Shown piece after piece: positions 15,756 through 19,936 of a DNA stretch of 19,936 nt. Under the pieces are notes generated by a model. It had not been told where the DNA came from, made no database searches, and saw nothing but the letters and a program-made list of their open reading frames with translations. Position 1 is the first letter of the stretch. Every line of letters starts with the position of its first letter. A program made the position numbers and the translations under genes. Origin of the DNA: Clostridiales bacterium (GTDB taxonomy: Bacteria; Bacillota; Clostridia; Oscillospirales; Oscillospiraceae); assembly GCA_003150355.1 (NCBI GenBank), contig QAMJ01000005.1:1-19936 (forward strand), in the 5' to 3' direction.

Positions 15756-15773
15756 GCAATGCTGCGGCATTGC
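15756..15773 (-). promoter_or_regulatory. Hairpin between ribosome binding site and start of the deoC-like gene
   Basis: GCAATGC (15756-15762) pairs exactly with GCATTGC (15767-15773) around four bases. On the minus strand, AAAGGAGA lies immediately before it and ten bases (GAAAAGAAAA) separate it from the ATG. Folding would bring the distant Shine-Dalgarno sequence to a normal working distance. Confidence 0.5.
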
Positions 15774-15845
15774 TCTCCTTTCTCATTTAAGCTTTGGTTT
15801 TAGTATTAAAAATATGGAATATGTATGTATGAAATATGCTTGAGC

Positions 15846-16823
15846 TTAATTCTTCATCTTTTTGTTTCTGACGATGTCGATATACACTGCAGTGAGCAGG
15901 AGCAGACCCTTTACGAGCTGCTGCGCATAGCTGTTCATGCTCAGCAGTCCCATGCCGTTTGCGAGTATCGAGAAGAACAGCATGCCGAGCAGTGTGCCTA
16001 TTATGTTGCCCTTGCCGCCGGCGACCGACAGACCGCCGATGATGACCGCCGCGATGCAGTCCATATCTGCGCCGGCGCCCTGATTAGGCTGCGCGACATA
16101 GCCCTGAGCTATATACAGCATCGTTGCAAGACCTGCGCAGGCGCCGGATATCATAAAGGCTATCGCGCGTGTTTTTTTGACGTTTATGCCGGACAGGTAT
16201 GCAGCCTCCGAGCTTCCGCCGACCGAAATGACGTTGCGGCCGAAGCGCGTGTATTTCAGCACAATGCCGATGATGATGTAAACAAGTATCATTATTATCA
16301 TCGTGACCGGTATCCCGGCGATCTTACCGCGGCCTATCCATTTGATGAACTCGTCCTGGACCTTTATCATGTTGCCGTCGGAAGCGATATATGCTATGGC
16401 GCGGAAAACGAGCTGCGTGCCGAGCGTGGTTATGATCGGGTCGATATGCAGGTAATTCATTATCAGACCGTTGATTATGCCGCCGACAAGGCCGACGCCT
16501 ATCGCCACGAACAGCAGTCCCACGCTGTGTACGCCGTGATTGTACGCAATGCCGACGAAGATGCCGCTCATTGCCATCGTCGCCATTTGGGACAGGTCAA
16601 GACCGCCCAGCAGCATCGACACCGTCACGCCTGCCGCAATAATACCGGAGGCAGACATATAAACGCCGATGTTTTTGAAGTTTGCCGCCGTGAGGAAATA
16701 CGGTGAAGCAAACGACCAGACTATAGACAGCGCAATGACTGCAATAAGAACGCTGCCGTAAGAGCTGACTGTATTTTTCCCCGCCGCCTTCAGGCGGGTA
16801 CCTATCGAAACTTTATTTTCCAT
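15846..16823 (-). CDS. Sugar ABC transporter permease (RbsC-like, CUT2 family)
   Basis: Inner-membrane subunit of a CUT2-type carbohydrate importer, 325 residues with about 8-10 hydrophobic spans beginning near residue 20. Family hallmarks include the Gly-rich segment AAVIIGGLSVAGGKGNIIGTLLGM near the C-terminus, typical of RbsC/XylH permeases. It starts 1 base after the ATPase stop with GGAGAATA as ribosome binding site. As the only permease gene it would act as a homodimer with the double ATPase and the lipoprotein. CUT2 systems move ribose, xylose, galactose, inositol and related small sugars; the substrate here is not determined. A gap of 100 bases to deoC contains the hairpin noted separately. 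Confidence 0.93.
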   Translation of the reverse strand: MENKVSIGTRLKAAGKNTVSSYGSVLIAVIALSIVWSFASPYFLTAANFKNIGVYMSASGIIAAGVTVSMLLGGLDLSQMATMAMSGIFVGIAYNHGVHSVGLLFVAIGVGLVGGIINGLIMNYLHIDPIITTLGTQLVFRAIAYIASDGNMIKVQDEFIKWIGRGKIAGIPVTMIIMILVYIIIGIVLKYTRFGRNVISVGGSSEAAYLSGINVKKTRAIAFMISGACAGLATMLYIAQGYVAQPNQGAGADMDCIAAVIIGGLSVAGGKGNIIGTLLGMLFFSILANGMGLLSMNSYAQQLVKGLLLLTAVYIDIVRNKKMKN

Positions 16824-16824
16824 A

Positions 16825-18309
16825 TTATTCTCCTATCGCGCTCTTAACGATATTTTTCTGCGTGATTTCCTCTCCGGAAAACTCCCCGGCAAGCTTGCCC
16901 TCATGAATGACGTACACTCTGTCGGCTATTCCGAGCAGCTCCGGCAGCTCCGCCGCCACATACAGCACGCCGCAGCCTGCCTTGCACAGCCTTTCGATGT
17001 CCTTGTATATCTCCACCTTGGCACCGACGTCGATCCCCTTTGTCGGGTCGTTCAGCATAAACACCTTGGGCTTGGTCGCCACCCACTTGGAAATGACTAT
17101 CTTCTGCTGATTGCCTCCGGACAGTGACGATGCCGGAGTATTCAGCGACGGTGTCTTGATCCGGTAATTCTCGCACCATTTCTGCGCCGTTCTGCGCTCC
17201 TCCTTGAGATCAAGAAACAGCCCCTTGACGAAGTCCTTCAGTGTAACGATCGTGAGATTGTTCAGTACCGAGTGTGCAAGTATAAGACCCTCGCGCTTTC
17301 TTTCCGCCGGGACATAGGCAAGCCCCGCATTTTTGGCGTCGATAGGCTTGTTTATTTTTATCTCCTTGCCGTTGACGAAAAAGCTGCCCTTCTGATGGCG
17401 GCGTGCCCCGAAGGCGCACTGCAGCACCTCAGAACAGCCTGAACCCATAAGCCCGTAAAGCCCCACTATTTCATGCCGCCGCACATTTATCGAAATGTCA
17501 TTCAGAAATCCGTCGCCGAGGTTTTTTATCTCAAACACGACGTCCCCCAACTCCCGCTTTCCGACGGGATACATGTCTTTTAATTCGCGGCCGCACATGC
17601 TGTTTATTATAGTGTCCTTATCGGTGTCCGCCGCCAGCCCCTCGTACACGCTCTCGCCGTTTCTGAGTACCTGTACGCGGTCGGCTATCGCAAACACCTC
17701 GTCCAGCTTGTGCGAAATATATATAACGCCCTTGCCCTCTCCGCGCAGCTTGCGGATTATGGTCATGAGCTTGTCCGTTTCCTCCTGATTCAAGGCGGAT
17801 GTAGGCTCGTCCATTATTATGACCTTCAGTTCCTTCGAGTAGGCGCGGCCTATCTCGACAAGCTGCTGCTCGGCAGTGGACAGCTGCCCGAGCGGTGTTG
17901 ACGGCGCGTGATGCTCAAGTCCTACCTGCCGCTGTATCTCCATGCTGTCGGCATAGAGCTTCTTGTAGTCTATCAGTCCGTTCTTCAGCGGCTGCGCACC
18001 GAGAAAAATATTTTCTGCGATACTCAGTCCCTTTACGTTTGTAAGCTCCTGATATATCGCCGTGATTCCTAATTCAAGCGCCCTTGCGGGAACCAGCTTT
18101 CCCTGATCCCGGCCTTCAAACAAGACCTGACCCTCGTCCTGCTGGTACGCGCCGGACATGATTTTAATGAGTGTTGACTTGCCGGCCCCATTTTCTCCGA
18201 CGACCGCAAGCACCTCACCGCTGTTGATCTTCATGGAAACGTTGTTCAAAGCCACAACGCCCGGGAACCTTTTTGTTATCCCTTTCATTTCGAGCAGCGT
18301 GTTGCCCAA
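16825..18309 (-). CDS. Sugar ABC transporter ATP-binding protein with two NBDs (RbsA-like)
   Basis: Cytosolic motor of the CUT2 importer, 494 residues carrying two ATPase domains. Domain 1 is complete: Walker A GENGAGKST (38-46), signature LSTAEQQ (143-149), Walker B IIMDEPTSAL (164-173). Domain 2 is degenerate in Walker A (GLMGSGCSE, 286-294, no Lys) and Walker B (MLNDPTKGID, about 418-427), with signature LSGGNQQ (396-402), as in many RbsA/XylG-type proteins. The start is TTG 18309: AGGAGGTG lies 8 bases before it, while the next ATG (18288) has no ribosome binding site. A stem-loop separates it from the binding-protein gene, which should let the binding protein be made in excess. Confidence 0.93.
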   Translation of the reverse strand: MGNTLLEMKGITKRFPGVVALNNVSMKINSGEVLAVVGENGAGKSTLIKIMSGAYQQDEGQVLFEGRDQGKLVPARALELGITAIYQELTNVKGLSIAENIFLGAQPLKNGLIDYKKLYADSMEIQRQVGLEHHAPSTPLGQLSTAEQQLVEIGRAYSKELKVIIMDEPTSALNQEETDKLMTIIRKLRGEGKGVIYISHKLDEVFAIADRVQVLRNGESVYEGLAADTDKDTIINSMCGRELKDMYPVGKRELGDVVFEIKNLGDGFLNDISINVRRHEIVGLYGLMGSGCSEVLQCAFGARRHQKGSFFVNGKEIKINKPIDAKNAGLAYVPAERKREGLILAHSVLNNLTIVTLKDFVKGLFLDLKEERRTAQKWCENYRIKTPSLNTPASSLSGGNQQKIVISKWVATKPKVFMLNDPTKGIDVGAKVEIYKDIERLCKAGCGVLYVAAELPELLGIADRVYVIHEGKLAGEFSGEEITQKNIVKSAIGE

Positions 18310-18335
18310 TGCAGTAACACCTCCTGATTGATGCC

Positions 18336-18370
18336 GCTCCGTGCCATAAAGTATATTTCAGGCACGGAGC
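18336..18370 (-). other. Intra-operon stem-loop between binding-protein and ATPase genes
   Basis: GCTCCGTGCC (18336-18345) pairs perfectly with GGCACGGAGC (18361-18370) over 10 bp with a 15-base AT-rich loop. No T-run follows. Such structures after binding-protein genes commonly protect the upstream mRNA or give partial termination, explaining the excess of binding protein over ATPase. Confidence 0.75.
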
Positions 18371-18406
18371 TCAATTCGCCGAATAGTTTAGTAAGCTTTG
18401 TAAGTC

Positions 18407-19444
18407 TTAGCCGTAGAAATCGTTGATGTTCGCGGAAGTGACCATAACGCCGCTGTGCTCAGTGTATGCCTCGGGGTTCTCGCCGTTCATGATGGCGAAC
18501 ACCTTGTCAAGAAGCTTGTAGCCGTAGTTCGCGGTATTGAGGTCGATCGAGCCGTACCAGGGGGCATACTCACCGGAAGCGGCATGCTCTTTCGCGTATG
18601 CGATGTAGGTTTCGGTGCAGTCGCAGGAAAGCATCAGAACTCTATCGGAAGCACCAGCGTCTTCGATAGCGTTAACGATGGTGGGGCAGAATGCGTCGGT
18701 GCAGACGATATAGAGAATGTTCTTTGCGTCGGGGTGAGAGGTGAGCATGCTTGCGGTGCTCGCGCCGATGGTGCTGGTGTCAAGACCGGTGTCGATCGTG
18801 ACCCACTCGACGTCCTTAACGTATTCGTAGCCGGGAAGCGAAGCAAGCGTTTCGACTGCCTTGTCGGTTCTTGGTGCCATTGCAGGGACAGCGGTGTATG
18901 CATTGGCGGTGACGATGAGGTCTATCTTGCCTTCCCATTCCTTGGTGACGGCTTCGGCTGCACAGTTACCGAAGAACTCGCCGAGTCCGTCATTGGAGGT
19001 GCCGTAGCTCCATACGCCTTCCACCGGGCAGTTAAAAGAAACTGCGAGGAACGGCATTCCGCTTTCGACCGCTTCTTCCGCATATGCCAATGCGATCTCC
19101 TCGCTTGCATAGCCGTCGACTATTATGTCGCACTGCTGTGCGACCATGGAGTCATACGCGGATCGCATGCCGGCGCTGTCAGCAACTATCTGGTAGGTCA
19201 TTTCGACACCTGCCTCATCGCAGGCCTTTTCAAAGCTCTCCAGGACCTCTTTCCAGAAGCCGGACGATGCGTCGGATACAATAAATCCGACCTTGAACGA
19301 CGTGGCCTCTTCAGACGCGCCGTTGTTCTCGGCGGCAGCCTCGGAAGCTGCCGAGGATGCCGCAGGCTGATTGCTCTGTCCGCAGCCCGCCATCAGGGCG
19401 CAGAGCATCATGATCGCGAGTAACATTGCCAGAGTTTTCTTCAT
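18407..19444 (-). CDS. Sugar ABC transporter substrate-binding lipoprotein (RbsB-like)
   Basis: Extracellular binding protein of the CUT2 importer, 345 residues. A type II signal peptide ends in the lipobox LMAGC (lipidated Cys21), followed by a Ser/Ala/Glu-rich linker (about 22-48) and the two-lobed periplasmic-binding-protein type 1 fold (FKVGFIVSDASSGFWKEV onward). It is the first gene of the operon, with AGGAGG about 9 bases before ATG and a near-consensus promoter upstream. The ligand is not evident: family members bind ribose, galactose, inositol or autoinducer-2. Aromatic and acidic residues typical of the fold (e.g. Phe and Trp in SGFWKEV) suggest a sugar-like ligand. Confidence 0.93.
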   Translation of the reverse strand: MKKTLAMLLAIMMLCALMAGCGQSNQPAASSAASEAAAENNGASEEATSFKVGFIVSDASSGFWKEVLESFEKACDEAGVEMTYQIVADSAGMRSAYDSMVAQQCDIIVDGYASEEIALAYAEEAVESGMPFLAVSFNCPVEGVWSYGTSNDGLGEFFGNCAAEAVTKEWEGKIDLIVTANAYTAVPAMAPRTDKAVETLASLPGYEYVKDVEWVTIDTGLDTSTIGASTASMLTSHPDAKNILYIVCTDAFCPTIVNAIEDAGASDRVLMLSCDCTETYIAYAKEHAASGEYAPWYGSIDLNTANYGYKLLDKVFAIMNGENPEAYTEHSGVMVTSANINDFYG

Positions 19445-19479
19445 TTAGTTGATCCTCCTGTTTTTTTCTTATATTTTTC

Positions 19480-19495
19480 ACTCATTTTCATGAGT
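19480..19495 (-). other. Small hairpin in the leader of the sugar operon
   Basis: On the minus strand ACTCAT and ATGAGT pair over 6 bp around a GAAA tetraloop, about 35 bases after the predicted transcription start. GNRA-type loops are stable, so it may protect the 5' end, but the stem is short and could be chance. A TTTGCAAA palindrome (19506-19513) lies next to it. Confidence 0.3.
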
Positions 19496-19533
19496 CAAGC
19501 ACATCTTTGCAAATTGTCGGTTTCTTTGACTTG

Positions 19534-19562
19534 ATTATACCTGCGTTTATTTCGTTTTTCAA
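19534..19562 (-). promoter_or_regulatory. Strong sigma-70-type promoter of the sugar operon
   Basis: Read on the minus strand, TTGAAA (19557-19562) is followed by exactly 17 bases and a perfect TATAAT (19534-19539). Transcription would begin near 19527, leaving a leader of about 83 bases before the binding-protein ATG. Confidence 0.85.
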
Positions 19563-19571
19563 CATTATTTT

Positions 19572-19608
19572 GCATTTTCTTGCATCAAGCGCGCATTTCC
19601 TCGCATTT
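19572..19608 (-). promoter_or_regulatory. Four helically phased GCAT-core repeats, probable activator or regulator site
   Basis: On the plus strand GCATTT, GCATCA, GCATTT and GCATTT begin at 19572, 19582, 19593 and 19603, with spacings of 10, 11 and 10 bases. They therefore face one side of the helix. They lie about 45 to 82 bases before the predicted transcription start, immediately upstream of the -35 box, where activators usually bind. No regulator gene lies beside them in the window. Confidence 0.5.
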
Positions 19609-19652
19609 GCACAAAAAATCAGCTGCCGTTTTAGCTAAAGCGCCCATGCTCC

Positions 19653-19680
19653 GGTACTGTCAAGAATTATGCGCAAAATT
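19653..19680. repeat. Probable terminal end of an IS256-family element
   Basis: The segment starting GGTACTGTCAAGAATTATG lies about 53 bases after the transposase stop, where IS256-family elements have their right inverted repeat, and has the AT-rich run expected of such ends. The other end is outside the window, so neither the repeat match nor a target duplication can be confirmed. Confidence 0.4.
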
Positions 19681-19705
19681 GTTTGCAGGCTCCGGCTGAG
19701 TGAAG

Positions 19706-19936
19706 TCAGCCGGCAATAGAGGCGTCATCCAGAGCCGCCTCCAAGTGCTTCATGTTCATGTATTTCTTGCAGCCCCACTGGGTACCTGCCACATGGCGAA
19801 GGCGGGCACAGACCAGCATCAGGGCGGAGTTGCCATCAGGGAATGTCCCCACCACGCGGGTTCTGCGGCAGATCTCACGGTTCAGCCGCTCGATCACGTT
19901 GTTGGTGCGGATGCGGGTCCAGTGTTCGCTGGGAAA
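19706..19936 (-). mobile_element. IS256-family transposase, C-terminal part (rest outside window)
   Basis: Frame open from the right window edge to TGA at 19706, about 76 residues. The sequence TRIRTNNVIERLNREICRRT, then RVVGTFPDGNSALMLVCARL and KKYMNMKHLE, is the strongly conserved C-terminus of IS256-family (mutator-type) transposases. Nothing suggests decay in the part seen. The element points away from the sugar operon and ends only about 40 bases from the repeats upstream of its promoter, so its insertion may have set or removed regulatory sequence there. Confidence 0.9.

Noticed and set aside
1..19936. CRISPR arrays, tRNA, rRNA or riboswitches
   Set aside because: No regular repeat-spacer pattern, cloverleaf or known riboswitch core was seen on reading both strands.

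Overview
This window looks like part of the chromosome of a low-oxygen Gram-positive bacterium, probably a gut-type Clostridia (Oscillospirales/Lachnospirales-like). The reasons are strong AGGAGG-type ribosome binding sites, a lipoprotein sugar-binding protein, a proB lacking the PUA domain, a two-gene MMPL/heptad-repeat locus, and fairly GC-rich genes that still use ATA codons freely. This placement is inference; no rRNA or other marker gene is present.

Layout, left to right. (1) 1-671, plus: the C-terminal half of a sensor histidine kinase cut by the window edge. (2) 741-806: a perfect 30-bp inverted repeat between convergent genes. (3) 810-2848, minus: proB-proA, the first two steps of proline synthesis, with a good promoter at 2890-2918. 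(4) 3109-6995, plus: an MMPL/RND-type membrane transporter overlapping by 4 bp a secreted protein with Leu-x-x-Gly heptad repeats; a 12-bp palindrome lies before the likely promoter. (5) 7107-7620: a decayed patch made of the end of an IS3-like element (terminal repeat, terminator hairpin, last 25 residues of its transposase) fused to the C-terminal remnant of a YheO/DauR-type regulator. (6) 7805-19444, minus: an eleven-gene sugar or glycoside operon. (7) 19653-19936: the end of an IS256-family element running off the right edge.

The operon is the centre of interest. In transcription order it encodes a lipoprotein sugar-binding protein, a double-domain ABC ATPase and a permease (CUT2 type), a DeoC-family aldolase, a TIM-barrel sugar isomerase/epimerase, three different Gfo/Idh/MocA oxidoreductases, a GH1 beta-glucosidase, a small ABM-fold protein and a eukaryote-type hexokinase. 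Spacing is tight (two 4-bp or smaller junctions in several places), three internal hairpins punctuate it, and a bidirectional terminator closes it. A near-consensus promoter (TTGAAA-17-TATAAT) lies upstream, with four GCAT-core repeats spaced one helical turn apart just upstream of its -35 box.

My reading, as inference: a glycoside or modified sugar is imported, oxidised on the ring by one NAD(P)-dependent oxidoreductase, processed by the TIM-barrel enzyme by elimination or epimerisation, re-reduced by a second oxidoreductase, and the free hexose is phosphorylated by the hexokinase. This oxidise-eliminate-hydrate-reduce logic is known from bacterial levoglucosan use (LgdA/B1/B2/C). The three oxidoreductases carry three different catalytic pairs (Asp-x3-His, Glu-x3-His, Asp-x3-Tyr), the GH1 enzyme has Leu in place of the near-invariant Asn before its acid/base Glu, and the DeoC homologue lacks the usual phosphate-loop Ser. 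These departures suggest unusual substrates.
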